DNA from: JBBPYC01 sp965218765
GTDB taxonomy: Bacteria > Pseudomonadota > Gammaproteobacteria > Burkholderiales > Burkholderiaceae_C
DNA length: 64,000 nucleotides
Direction: 5' to 3'
NCBI GenBank assembly: GCA_965218765.1
Contig: CBDCLU010000002.1
Location: forward strand, 1-64,000
Of the stretch, positions 17,750-28,302 are shown in pieces. The notes beneath the pieces were generated by a model. That model was given only the letters and a program-made list of their open reading frames with translations. It was not told where the DNA came from and did not search any database. Each line of letters begins with the position of its first letter. The first letter of the stretch is position 1. The position numbers were made by a program, and so were the translations under genes.

Positions 17750-17878
17750 TGCGATCAGCCGCTGCACTGGCCGGCCCTACCGTGCTTGAACCTCTTCACC
17801 GCCGCGATCTTGCAAGCAATGGCTGTCGGGTCCCAGATGCTGCTGCGACGCCACGCGCCGAGACTTGAGACAAGCCCG

Positions 17879-18781
17879 GTGCAGCACGCACACTTGACCC
17901 GCCGGTCCGCGCTGGCAGCGCTTGCAGTGCCGTGGCTGGCCGCCGGCTGCAGCACGCCGCTGCCGTTGAGCGCAGCGGCGCCGCGATCGACCGACCCGGC
18001 CGCTGTTGCACTCCTACAGGCCAGCGCGCAGGCACACGGCTTGGCCACATATCGCCGGCTCACCGATATCAACGTCGCCTACCAGGGGCGGTGGCGCCCG
18101 TTCGTGAACGGCATCCAGCCCGAAATCGTCGACGCGGGTTTTCGCGGCAGCTCGCAGGAGCGCCTGCTGCCGCAAGCCGGTATCGCCGCACAGGCTTATC
18201 AAGGACCGGAAGGTGACAAGCAGGTGCTCTGGCGCCGTGCCCGTGACGCAACCGATGCGCAAGGTGAGATCAGCGTCTGGATCGATGGTGTGCGCAACCA
18301 CGACGCTGCCCGGCAGCGCGCGGCAACCTTGGTCGCGGAAGCCTATGGATTGTTTCTGCTGGGGCCGTTGTGGCTGGTCGAGCGCCGGTTGCTGCTGCAG
18401 CTGGCCGAGCCGGCCACGGTCGATGGCCGCACCTGCGATGTGGTCGATGCCTGGCTGGCGCCGGGCCTTGGGCGCAGCGCACTCGATCGGGTGTCGCTCC
18501 ATCTGGATCGCCGCGACCAGCTGATGCGCCGCGTTCGCTTCACCTTGGAAGGCTTTCCGAGCACACAGGGCGCGGTCGCGGAAGTCGACACGTTCGAGCA
18601 TGAGCGCCGCTTCGGCCTGCTCTGGCCGATGCGATCGTACGAGCGCATCGTGCATCCGATCGCGCTGCCGGCGCACGATTGGCACATCGTCGGGCTGGAT
18701 GTGAATCGCGGTTACCCGATCGAAGCCCTGCAGGGGCCGGTCTTCACGGGCGCCGCGGCAGCGCCGGCCGCTGCGCTTTAG
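17879..18781 (+). CDS. Putative lipoprotein of unknown function
   Basis: About 300 residues. The N-terminus reads HLTRRSALAALAVPWLAAGC, an Arg-Arg signal followed by a lipobox ending in Cys, so a lipoprotein, possibly Tat-exported. The rest is soluble-looking, with repeated Arg/Leu/Asp segments (QGRWRPFVNGIQPE, DVVDAWLAPGLGRSALDRVSLHLDRRDQLMRRV) that suggest a beta-rich fold of the LolA/LolB type, though this is only an impression. I do not recognise the family. The start is uncertain: GTG 17879 or TTG 17894 places the signal correctly, while ATGs at 17786 and later add a poor N-terminus. It occupies the place where rpoS usually follows nlpD. Confidence 0.65.
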   Translation: MQHAHLTRRSALAALAVPWLAAGCSTPLPLSAAAPRSTDPAAVALLQASAQAHGLATYRRLTDINVAYQGRWRPFVNGIQPEIVDAGFRGSSQERLLPQAGIAAQAYQGPEGDKQVLWRRARDATDAQGEISVWIDGVRNHDAARQRAATLVAEAYGLFLLGPLWLVERRLLLQLAEPATVDGRTCDVVDAWLAPGLGRSALDRVSLHLDRRDQLMRRVRFTLEGFPSTQGAVAEVDTFEHERRFGLLWPMRSYERIVHPIALPAHDWHIVGLDVNRGYPIEALQGPVFTGAAAAPAAAL

Positions 18782-18889
18782 AAAGTCGCGCGGATGCCCT
18801 TGGCGCATCCAGGCTCAGCAAGACTGGCGTGCGTTGACAATAGCTTGCTCAAGCTACGACGTTGCCCGACCATCACATCAGGAGACAGG

Positions 18890-19861
18890 ATGACTCTGCT
18901 TATGAAGTTAGCCATCGGCGCCGCAGCCGTGCTGCCGCTGCTGACCGCACCGGCCTTCGCGCAGGTGCCCAAGCTCGAGAGCCCGCTCAGCATCGTGGTC
19001 GGATACGCACCCGGCGGCGGCACCGACCGCGCGGCGCGCCTGTTGGGCCAGGCGCTGCAGGACAAGTACGGCATCAACGTGATCGTCGAGAACAAGCCCG
19101 GCGCCGGCGGCCGCATGGCCGCGCAACAGCTCACGGGTACGGGCGCCAAGGACAACACGCTGCTGTTCGCAAACCCCGCGATCATGGTGGTGGGGCCGCT
19201 CGTGTTCAAGGAGACCAGCTACGACCCGGACACCGACTTCGTGCCGGTGTCGCAGGTCACCAGCTACGATTTCGGCATCGCCGTTGCGAACGACATTCCG
19301 GTCAAAAACGCGCCGGAACTGGTGAGCTGGTTGAAGGGCAATCCGCAGCAGTCGTTCTTCGGCGTGGCCGCGACCGGCAGCCTGCCGCATTTCTTCGCGT
19401 TGATGTTCGGCGATCGCGCTGCGGTGAAAGCCGAAGTGGTCGGCTACAAAGGGTCGGCGCCGCTCATGAATGCGATCATGGGTGCGCAGATTCCGGTTGC
19501 GATCGACTCGATCGAACCGCTGGCGCCGCTGAATCAGGGCGGCAAGCTGCGCCTGATCGCGGTGTCGGGCAAGGAACGCTCGGCGTTCGCGCCGGACGTG
19601 CCGACCCTGCGTGAAGCGGGCATCGATCTGGTTGCGACCGGCTGGAACACGCTGTATGCCGCCAAGACGATGCCGGCGGCCAGGGTCACGGCACTCGCGC
19701 AGGCAATTGCGGCCGTGATGGACGATCCGGCCGTCAGAAAACGTTTCACGGACAGCGGCATGGAGCCGGTATCGAGTTCGCAAGCTGACACCGCCGCGAT
19801 GCTGGCCGCGTACAAGGCGCAATGGGAGCCGGTAGTCAAGCGCAGCGGCTATCAGCAGTAG
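18890..19861 (+). CDS. Bug/TTT-family periplasmic solute-binding protein
   Basis: A 323-residue secreted protein of the Bug family, the tripartite tricarboxylate transporter receptors that are greatly expanded in Burkholderiales. It has a signal peptide (LPLLTAPAFA, cleavage before QVPK), then PLSIVVGYAPGGGTDRAAR, which forms the carboxylate-binding loop, and VIVENKPGAGG, the two hallmark motifs. ATG 18890 is preceded by AGGAGACAGG. No TctA/TctB membrane partners are nearby, so it is an orphan receptor; ligand unknown. It sits alone between the lipoprotein gene and a non-coding stretch. Confidence 0.93.
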   Translation: MTLLMKLAIGAAAVLPLLTAPAFAQVPKLESPLSIVVGYAPGGGTDRAARLLGQALQDKYGINVIVENKPGAGGRMAAQQLTGTGAKDNTLLFANPAIMVVGPLVFKETSYDPDTDFVPVSQVTSYDFGIAVANDIPVKNAPELVSWLKGNPQQSFFGVAATGSLPHFFALMFGDRAAVKAEVVGYKGSAPLMNAIMGAQIPVAIDSIEPLAPLNQGGKLRLIAVSGKERSAFAPDVPTLREAGIDLVATGWNTLYAAKTMPAARVTALAQAIAAVMDDPAVRKRFTDSGMEPVSSSQADTAAMLAAYKAQWEPVVKRSGYQQ

Positions 19862-20192
19862 CCTCGCCGTCGGAACGGCTGCACGGCACGGATCGGACCG
19901 CACGCTGCTGAAACAGAAGCGGATACGCGCCGTGCATTGCGCCTTGTGTTCAGGACCAGCACCAACACGCGCGCAACCCGCTCGTCAAGGGATGCAGTCG
20001 GGATGTGATTCGGGCCGGGACCGGGCCGATTGCCCCGCGTCGTGCAGCGCCATCACCGCATGACGGCGTCATCCCGGTGTTCTGTGAATGGCTGCAGACC
20101 TGCAGACCTGCAGCTCGGCTTGAGGCAACACGCATCGCTTGCAGCGAACGACTGCCGGCAGCGTGCAGCGTGCAGCGTCAGCTCCCGAAACA
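19862..20192. other. Intergenic region with short tandem repeats
   Basis: No gene is seen in these 331 bp. An 8-bp unit CTGCAGAC occurs twice in tandem and then partly (20092-20113), and a GCAGCGT unit recurs at about 20157-20178. These look like slippage products; no hairpin with a T-run is visible. Confidence 0.5.
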
Positions 20193-20339
20193 TCACTTCT
20201 TCTTTTCCTTGCCGCGCGGGATCACCGCGGTCACGCCGGGTGTCGGGCGGGCGTTGTCGGCACTGCCGGCTGCCTTCGGCGGCGACGTGTCCTTCTTCGG
20301 TTTCTTGACCATCTTCTCGCGGCGTTGTTCGTGGGCCAT
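20193..20339 (-). CDS. Small Lys-rich hypothetical protein
   Basis: A 48-residue, strongly basic frame: it opens MAHEQRREKMVKKPKKDTSP and ends in RGKEKKK. I have an impression, not checked, that similar small proteins occur in other Burkholderiales. It has no cysteine motifs or hydrophobic segments and is likely disordered; a nucleic-acid-binding role would be a guess. The Shine-Dalgarno is weak (GAAAG). It is divergent from the acetyltransferase gene 114 bp away. It is kept because of the biased, protein-like composition. Confidence 0.5.
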   Translation of the reverse strand: MAHEQRREKMVKKPKKDTSPPKAAGSADNARPTPGVTAVIPRGKEKKK

Positions 20340-20453
20340 GGACGTGCTTTCGGTGGTGGGGACAGGGGAAGGGCGACAATTGTCACCTCGTTTGCCGGCC
20401 GCTGTTCCCGTTCGCAGGGGGTCCGGCGCGCCATTTTTTTGACGAAGAAAGCC

Positions 20454-20972
20454 ATGCCAGAAATCGAAGTCCGCCCGGCCACCATCCACGATGCCAGGAC
20501 CATTGCCGACATCCACGCCAGTGTCGTGCAGGCAGCCTGGCGCGCGCTCGTGCCGGATGCGCAACCCGAAGGCATGCCGATGGACAAGCGCATCCGGCAG
20601 TGGCGCGATGCGATCGAGTTCGGCGACCCGCAGGTGCAGGTGGCGGTGCAGGAAGGCCTCACGATCGGCTTCGTCGGTTACGACCGCTCGCGCGACCCGA
20701 AATCAAAGGCCACCACCGGCGAGATCTGGGCGATCTACGTGCGCGAGCAGCACTGGGGCCAGGGCGCCGGCGTGGCGCTCTGGGACGCCGCGCGCGACGG
20801 GCTGGAGGAAGAAGGCTGCACCCACGTGACAATCTGGCTGCCGCTTGCGAATGAACGGGCGCTGCGCTTTCATGAGTTGGCCGGCTTCAAACGCGAGTTG
20901 AACACGGCGCGCACGGCGCAGGTCGGCGGCATCAAACTCGAAGAGATCCGGTTGAAGCGTGCGATCGCCTGA
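20454..20972 (+). CDS. GNAT family N-acetyltransferase
   Basis: A 172-residue GCN5-related acetyltransferase. It opens IEVRPATIHDARTIADIHASV, the usual first strand and helix; the acetyl-CoA loop is HWGQGAGVALW (about 99-109), followed by TIWLPLANERALRFHELAGF, a typical last motif. Substrate unknown. ATG 20454 follows GAAGAAAG. The next gene starts at a GTG 14 bp inside its 3' end, so the two are probably translated from one message. Confidence 0.9.
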   Translation: MPEIEVRPATIHDARTIADIHASVVQAAWRALVPDAQPEGMPMDKRIRQWRDAIEFGDPQVQVAVQEGLTIGFVGYDRSRDPKSKATTGEIWAIYVREQHWGQGAGVALWDAARDGLEEEGCTHVTIWLPLANERALRFHELAGFKRELNTARTAQVGGIKLEEIRLKRAIA

Positions 20973-22176
20973 AGCCTCAGACGGGTCGGCGCAGGCGATC
21001 GGCTGGACCGATGCCGCCGGCACCGCGCACACCGCGCAGTGGCGGCCGGAAAGCGGCATGGCTGCTCCAAAGCGCGTGCAGCTTGCCGATGATGCGTTGG
21101 CGGCCGACAGCGCGTATCGGCTGGCCTGCGCGGGCACCGGGTTGTTGTGGCAGGGCGATTTCCAGAACGCGCGCCAGCTGCTGCAGGCGCTGGCACGCCG
21201 GGTGGACCGGCCGCGCAGACCGAAGCGCAAAGAAACCACGCCGGAAGCGGACCCAGCCGGTGCCCAGCGGTTCCATCAATATCGGCAAGCGCAGGCGCAG
21301 CGCGCCCATACGCTCGCGATGCTGCTGGTGCGCGTGGAGGCGGATCGCAGCATCGCATTGCGCCGCGCGCCGGACTGGCGCATGGCACTTCAGGCGGCCT
21401 GGGGTGAGTGCGATGCCGAGCAAAAGTCTGCGCGCATCGTGCCGCTGCGCGAACTGCTCGGCATCGTGGGTGCGTACGAGTGGCGCAAGAACGGCATCGA
21501 GATTCCCGCGCTCGGCGCGCCGCCGGGCAACCGCATCCATCCGCATTACGGCGTTTATTCGCCAGTGCGGGGCGAATACCTGGACCTGATCGCAGCCGAA
21601 CCGTTGCCGGCCGGCGCAAGCGTCGCGTTCGACATCGGCAGCGGCACCGGCGTGATCGCGGCGCTGCTCGCGCGCCGCGGCGTGGCGCGGGTCGTCGCGA
21701 CCGACAACGATGCCCGCGCCATCGCGTGCACCCGCGACAACATCGAACGGCTCGGGTTGGACGGTCAGGTCGAGACCGCGCAGTGCGACCTGTTCCCGGA
21801 CGGCCGTGCAAATCTTGTCGTGTGCAATCCGCCTTGGCTGCCAGCCCGTGCGGCCACACCGATCGAAGCGGCGATCTACGATGAAGGCAGCCGCATGATG
21901 CGCGGTTTTTTGAATGGGCTGTCCCTGCATCTGGCAGAGGGGGGCATCGGCTGGTTGATCCTGTCCGACCTTGCCGAGCACCTGCAGCTCAGAACCCGCC
22001 CGCAGCTGCTCGCGTGGATCGACGCTGCGGGACTGGTGGTGTTGGGCCAGCGCAGCGTCCGGCCGCGTCATGGAAAAGCCATCGATCCGACCGACCCGCT
22101 GCACGCGGCACGCGCGCAGGAGTTGACGACGTTGTGGCGGTTATCCGTGCGCGCCGAAAACGCTGCTGGCCTTTGA
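20959..22176 (+). CDS. Class I SAM-dependent methyltransferase (NPPW type)
   Basis: A 405-residue protein. The N-terminal half is Ala/Arg-rich, possibly a substrate-recognition region. The C-terminal half has a Rossmann methyltransferase core with AFDIGSGTGVIAALLA (about 224) and the catalytic NPPW (about 290) typical of enzymes that methylate amide or ring nitrogens in proteins or nucleic acids, such as PrmC or RlmG/RsmC types. The target is unknown. The start is a GTG at 20959 overlapping the acetyltransferase gene by 14 bp. It is convergent with the next gene. Confidence 0.8.
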   Translation: MRSPEASDGSAQAIGWTDAAGTAHTAQWRPESGMAAPKRVQLADDALAADSAYRLACAGTGLLWQGDFQNARQLLQALARRVDRPRRPKRKETTPEADPAGAQRFHQYRQAQAQRAHTLAMLLVRVEADRSIALRRAPDWRMALQAAWGECDAEQKSARIVPLRELLGIVGAYEWRKNGIEIPALGAPPGNRIHPHYGVYSPVRGEYLDLIAAEPLPAGASVAFDIGSGTGVIAALLARRGVARVVATDNDARAIACTRDNIERLGLDGQVETAQCDLFPDGRANLVVCNPPWLPARAATPIEAAIYDEGSRMMRGFLNGLSLHLAEGGIGWLILSDLAEHLQLRTRPQLLAWIDAAGLVVLGQRSVRPRHGKAIDPTDPLHAARAQELTTLWRLSVRAENAAGL

Positions 22177-22201
22177 AGAACGTGAAGCCGCCTGAGACGC
22201 T

Positions 22202-22804
22202 TCAGCGCGGCAGCAGCGGCACCGTCGCCGGCGACAGCAGCGGTGGTGCCACCTTCGCAAGCTTGGCCACCCGCACGCAGTCCAGCATGTGCTGCTCGCC
22301 GAGCAGCCGGATCGCCGAATAGCCGAGCGCAGCCGACACCGCCTGACCCGCAAACGGCACGTACTTGCTGGCCTGCTGGGTGGTCAGCCGCAGGCCGACG
22401 GCCTGCGCGGCTTTCCACAGCAGGTCTTTCGTGACGAACTTGCCGACCAGCATCGAGCCGACCACGCCGACGGCTTTCTGCACGTCTTCGCGGGAGCTCG
22501 GCGACAGCTGATTGATCTGCTGCGGCGAAAGGCCGAACTCGGCGTTGATCTGCGGCACCAGCCGCGACAGCAGCGCCGCATCGACCGCCCAATCGAGCCC
22601 GGGGATCGGCACCGCGCTGGCCGCGGCGGCTGCAAGCGCACGCCGGTGCAGCAGCTTGCGGCAGCGCAGCACGGCTGCGACCAAAGCTGGATCGCCTTCG
22701 GCCAGTTCGAGTGCACCCGGCTTGCGGCGCCGCAGCAGCCCGGGCAGGCGCGGGAATTGCGGCAGGCGCTCGCGCAGGCTGGGCGAATGCGGTTCAATCG
22801 ACAT
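22202..22804 (-). CDS. Hypothetical protein, possibly EcsC- or DUF697-like
   Basis: 200 residues. A Pro/Arg-rich start is followed by alpha-helical stretches: LHRRALAAAAASAVPIPGLDWAVDAALLSRLVPQINAEFGLS and KYVPFAGQAVSAALGYSAIRLLG in pieces. The amphipathic, Gly/Ala-rich helices around a VPIPGLD turn resemble EcsC-type or DUF697 proteins, but I cannot assign it firmly. It is probably membrane-associated. It lies 18 bp downstream of the small membrane protein gene, in the same direction. Confidence 0.6.
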   Translation of the reverse strand: MSIEPHSPSLRERLPQFPRLPGLLRRRKPGALELAEGDPALVAAVLRCRKLLHRRALAAAAASAVPIPGLDWAVDAALLSRLVPQINAEFGLSPQQINQLSPSSREDVQKAVGVVGSMLVGKFVTKDLLWKAAQAVGLRLTTQQASKYVPFAGQAVSAALGYSAIRLLGEQHMLDCVRVAKLAKVAPPLLSPATVPLLPR

Positions 22805-22822
22805 GGACGTGGGTGGTGCGGA

Positions 22823-23071
22823 TTAGTTCTTCTTCTTGATCAGGCCGACGATGAACAGCAGGATGATCGCGCCGATCACCGACGCGATCCAGCCGACCGG
22901 CTCGCCCGGGCGATACCAGCCGAGCGCAGAGCCGCCGTAGCCGGCGATCAGGGAGCCGGCAATGCCCAGCAGCGTGGTCATGATGATGCCCAGGTTGTCA
23001 TCGCCGGGCTTGATGGCGCGTGCGATCAGGCCGACGATGAAACCCACGACGATGGTGACGATGATGCCCAT
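22823..23071 (-). CDS. GlsB/YeaQ/YmgE family small membrane protein
   Basis: An 82-residue protein with three hydrophobic segments and the family pattern GFIVGLIARAIKPGDD near the start, GIAGSLIAGYGG in the middle and a final membrane helix ending KKKN. These transglycosylase-associated-type proteins are linked to envelope and acid stress, with unknown mechanism. ATG 23071 (MGIIVTIVVG) is the family start; a longer open frame to 23137 is unlikely. The Shine-Dalgarno is not evident. Confidence 0.88.
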   Translation of the reverse strand: MGIIVTIVVGFIVGLIARAIKPGDDNLGIIMTTLLGIAGSLIAGYGGSALGWYRPGEPVGWIASVIGAIILLFIVGLIKKKN

Positions 23072-23169
23072 GGGAGTGCAGTCGCTTTCTTTAAAAAAAT
23101 GAAACCAACAAAAGTTGCCGCCGCGCTGCCAGCTCAACGCGTTGCTGCAACGACCAAAACCGGTGGACT

Positions 23170-25221
<2,052 letters not shown>

Positions 25222-25362
25222 GACAAACGGAGTTCGAAAAAAGTTGCGGTTGCAGTCGGCCTCGACATGCAGCGCCGATGCCGGCGGGCGAGACAAACGC
25301 GGCGTGCGTTGCGGCTGGCGACGCCTGCTGCAATGTTAATGCCGGCGATTCGGGCACTCGTA

Positions 25363-26481
25363 TCAAAACACTTGCAGCAGCCACCACGCGACCGGTGCGG
25401 CGACCAGCAACACCGGAACCGACCACGCATGAAAGCGCCAGCCCAGCCCCGGCTCGGCCGCCAGTCGCAATGCAATCAGATTCGCGAGCGACCCAATCGC
25501 CGAGCCGAAGCCGCCGACGTTGACCGCATAGGCGAGCAGCCGGTCTGCGCCTGCATGCTGCTGCAACAGCAGGATCGTCGCCGGCACGTTGCTGATCGCC
25601 TGCGACCACGCAAGCCCGGCGACGAAGCGGTGCACGGGGGCATCGGCGCCCCACGTCAGCAGCGGCTGCAGCGCCGCGAGGCCGGTGACCAGATGCACGT
25701 CGATGAACATCAGCACGAACACCAGCAGCAGGCCCCAGTCGATCTGCCGCAGCACCGCGCGCGCCCTCGTCAGCATGAACAGCGACACACCGGCCGCCGC
25801 CCAGACCGGCTGCCCGAATGCGAGCGCGCCAAGGTAGGCCAGATAGGCAACCCCGCAGCTCGCGAACAACCGCAGGTCCGGCCCGACCGTTTCGGCTGGC
25901 TCGCGGCGTTCGATCTCGATGTTCGGGAAAGCCGCCGCGGTCATACCCAGCAGCAAGATGAGCAGAACCCCGCCCAGCGGCGCCATCTGGGAAATAAACG
26001 CGGCAGCCGACAGGCCGGTGCTGTGCCACAGCAGGATGTTCTGCGGATTGCCGATCGGCGACATGAGCGAGCCGGCGTTGACCGCGAGCGCCTCGAAGAT
26101 CACGAGCCGGCCGATCGGCAGCCGCGCGTGGCGGCGCAGCCCGAGCGTCAGCGGCACCGCGATGAACAGCGCGACGTCGTTGGTCAGCAGCATCGACAAC
26201 GCAGCCGCAGCGGCCACCAGCAACAACGCGAGCCCGCGCAGCCCGTGCATCCGGTCGATCAGCTGCCGGCCCGCCTGCGCGAGCGCGCCGCTGGTCTCGA
26301 TGCCCTTGGTCAGCGCCAGCAGGCCGTACAGGGTCGCGATGGTCGGCCAGTTGACTGAATTCAGTAGTGCCAACGGCGGTGCGCACTTCCAGAGTTCGAG
26401 CACCACAGCAAGCAGCAACAGCGCCTGCAGCAGGTGGTCGCGCCGCAGCGCTTGCATGGTGCGGATAATCAGCGCATGCAT
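25363..26481 (-). CDS. SLC13/ArsB-like anion permease
   Basis: A 372-residue inner-membrane protein with about ten helices. TNDVALFIAVPLTLGL and the NAGSLMSPIGNPQNILLW segment are the substrate- and sodium-binding features of the ion transporter superfamily (SLC13, CitM, ArsB, YbiR-like). The late repeat includes SNVPATILLLQQ. It could carry dicarboxylates, sulphate or another anion. It is shorter than most SLC13 proteins. The start at ATG 26481 is provisional; GTG 26502 is seven codons upstream. It stands alone, divergent from rlmB. Confidence 0.82.
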   Translation of the reverse strand: MHALIIRTMQALRRDHLLQALLLLAVVLELWKCAPPLALLNSVNWPTIATLYGLLALTKGIETSGALAQAGRQLIDRMHGLRGLALLLVAAAAALSMLLTNDVALFIAVPLTLGLRRHARLPIGRLVIFEALAVNAGSLMSPIGNPQNILLWHSTGLSAAAFISQMAPLGGVLLILLLGMTAAAFPNIEIERREPAETVGPDLRLFASCGVAYLAYLGALAFGQPVWAAAGVSLFMLTRARAVLRQIDWGLLLVFVLMFIDVHLVTGLAALQPLLTWGADAPVHRFVAGLAWSQAISNVPATILLLQQHAGADRLLAYAVNVGGFGSAIGSLANLIALRLAAEPGLGWRFHAWSVPVLLVAAPVAWWLLQVF

Positions 26482-26570
26482 CGAGGCCCGCCGTTCAAGC
26501 ACGTTTCACACCGTCTGTCCGGCTGGCGGCCTGATCCGCAACCATCGCATCGCTGCCGCTCCACCGACCC

Positions 26571-27311
26571 ATGTCCTCATCCACAAAAGTGCTCTATGGT
26601 TTTCACGCGGTAAGCGTGCGGCTCAAGACCGCGCCGGCGTCGGTGCTTGAAATCTACGTCGATCCCGCGCGGCGCGACGCACGCATGCGGCAGTTGCTCG
26701 AACGCGCACACGGCGTCGGGGCACGGCTGATTGAAGCCGATGCGGCGCGGCTCGCAAGCATTGCAGGCAGCGCGGGTCACCAGGGCGTGGCCGCCAAAGT
26801 GCAACCACTGCCGGCCGCAAATTCGCTCGATGATCTGCTTGATGCCGTTGAGGGTCCGCCGCTCGTGCTGGTGCTCGATGGCGTGACCGATCCGCACAAC
26901 CTGGGCGCTTGCCTGCGTGTGGCCGATGGCGCCGGCGCGCATGCGGTGATCGCGCCGAAGGACCACGCGGCCGGCATCAACGCGACGGTGTCCAAGGTTG
27001 CGAGCGGTGCGGCCGAGACAGTGCCGTACTTCATGGTGACGAACCTCGCGCGCACGTTGAGCGAACTCAAGGAGCGCGACATCTGGTGCGTCGGCACCAG
27101 CGACGATGCACCGAATTCGCTGTATCAAACCGGGCTTTCCGGCCCGCTGGCGCTGGTGCTGGGTGCGGAAGGCACAGGGCTGCGCCAGCTCACACGCAAG
27201 TCGTGCGATGAACTGGTGCGCATTCCGATGCAGGGCGCGGTGGAGAGCCTGAACGTGTCGGTCGCCAGCGGCGTGTGCCTGTACGAAGCGCGGCGCCAGC
27301 GCAGCGGATAG
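26571..27311 (+). CDS. rlmB: 23S rRNA (guanosine-2'-O-)-methyltransferase RlmB
   Basis: RlmB methylates G2251 in the peptidyl-transferase P loop. The 246-residue SpoU-class enzyme has an N-terminal substrate-binding domain (VLYGFHAVSVRLK...GHQGVAAKV) and the knotted SPOUT domain with motif 1 DGVTDPHNLGACLR, motif 2 LVLGAEGTGL and motif 3 IPMQGAVESLNVSVA. Length matches the family (about 243). The ATG at 26571 is the natural start. It is convergent with the aldo/keto reductase. Confidence 0.96.
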   Translation: MSSSTKVLYGFHAVSVRLKTAPASVLEIYVDPARRDARMRQLLERAHGVGARLIEADAARLASIAGSAGHQGVAAKVQPLPAANSLDDLLDAVEGPPLVLVLDGVTDPHNLGACLRVADGAGAHAVIAPKDHAAGINATVSKVASGAAETVPYFMVTNLARTLSELKERDIWCVGTSDDAPNSLYQTGLSGPLALVLGAEGTGLRQLTRKSCDELVRIPMQGAVESLNVSVASGVCLYEARRQRSG

Positions 27312-27340
27312 CGGCGCCCTGGGGGTGCTGCAGCAGCAGT

Positions 27341-28291
27341 TCAGGCGCTCGCCTGATCCAGCTTGGCGATCGCCGCATCGCCCAGCTTGAGCGTTGCCGC
27401 AGCGACCAGCTCGTCAAGCTGATGGTGCGAGGTGGCGCTCGCGATCGGCGCAGTGATCGACGGCCTTGCGATCTGCCACGCGAGCGCGACCTGACCTGGC
27501 TTGGCGTTGACCTCGGCCGCCACTTCATCGAGCGCGGCCAGAATGCGCCGCCCGCGATCATTCAGGTACTTGCTCACCGCACCGCTGCCGCGCGCGCTCT
27601 TGTCGGCATCGGCCTCGCTGCGGTACTTGCCGGTCAGAAACCCCGCTGCCAGCCCGTAGAAGTTGAGTACGCCCAGCCCGCGGCGGGTGCAGAGCGCTTC
27701 CAGCTCATCCTCGAACGGCGCACGGTCGTACAGGTTGTAGAGCGGCTGCAGCGATTCGTAGCGCGGCAGTTGGTGGCGCTCGGCCACGTCGAGTGCCTGC
27801 TCGAGACGCGCCGCGCTGAAATTCGACGCGCCGATCGCGCGCACCTTGCCCGCGTCGATCAGCTTGGCGTACGCGGCCAGTGTGTCTTCCATCGGCGTCT
27901 GCGCATCGTCGTCATGCGACTGATACAGGTCGATCACGTCGGTCTGCAGGCGCTTGAGCGAGGCTTCCACCGCCTGCTGGAGGTAGGCGGGCTTCAGGCC
28001 CGCCTTGCCCTCGCCCATATCCTTGCCGACCTTGGTAGCGAGCACGATGCGGTCGCGCTTGCCCGACTTTTTCAGCCAGTTGCCGATCACGGTTTCCGAC
28101 TCGCCGCCGGTGTGCCCCGGCACCCAGCGCGAGTACATGTCGGCCGTGTCGATGAAGTTCATGCCGGCATCGACCCAGGCGTCGAGCAGCGCATGAGAGG
28201 TGGCTTCATCGATGGTCCAGCCGAACACGTTGGTGCCCAGGCACAGTGGGGAGACCTCGAAGCCGGAGCGGCCGAGCGGGCGACGTTGCAT
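27341..28291 (-). CDS. Aldo/keto reductase
   Basis: A 316-residue NADPH-dependent (beta/alpha)8 oxidoreductase. Counting from ATG 28291, the catalytic tetrad is Asp48 and Tyr53 (DTADMYS), Lys87 (ATKVGK) and His126 (YQSHDDD). The C-terminal ASATSHHQLDE loop binds the NADP phosphate region. It resembles the YajO/YghZ-type subfamily; the physiological carbonyl substrate is unknown. An ATG five codons upstream (28306) overlaps the stop of the cupin gene (ATGA), so either start is possible; the shorter start matches the family. Confidence 0.92.
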   Translation of the reverse strand: MQRRPLGRSGFEVSPLCLGTNVFGWTIDEATSHALLDAWVDAGMNFIDTADMYSRWVPGHTGGESETVIGNWLKKSGKRDRIVLATKVGKDMGEGKAGLKPAYLQQAVEASLKRLQTDVIDLYQSHDDDAQTPMEDTLAAYAKLIDAGKVRAIGASNFSAARLEQALDVAERHQLPRYESLQPLYNLYDRAPFEDELEALCTRRGLGVLNFYGLAAGFLTGKYRSEADADKSARGSGAVSKYLNDRGRRILAALDEVAAEVNAKPGQVALAWQIARPSITAPIASATSHHQLDELVAAATLKLGDAAIAKLDQASA

Positions 28292-28302
28292 GAATCGTTC
28301 TT

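Noticed and set aside
17750..18781. rpoS after nlpD
   Set aside because: The frame here lacks any sigma-factor motif; it encodes a lipoprotein.
26340..26380. AT-richer patch near the permease N-terminus as a repeat copy
   Set aside because: It encodes the normal LLNSVNWPTI segment of the family and does not align to the repeat.
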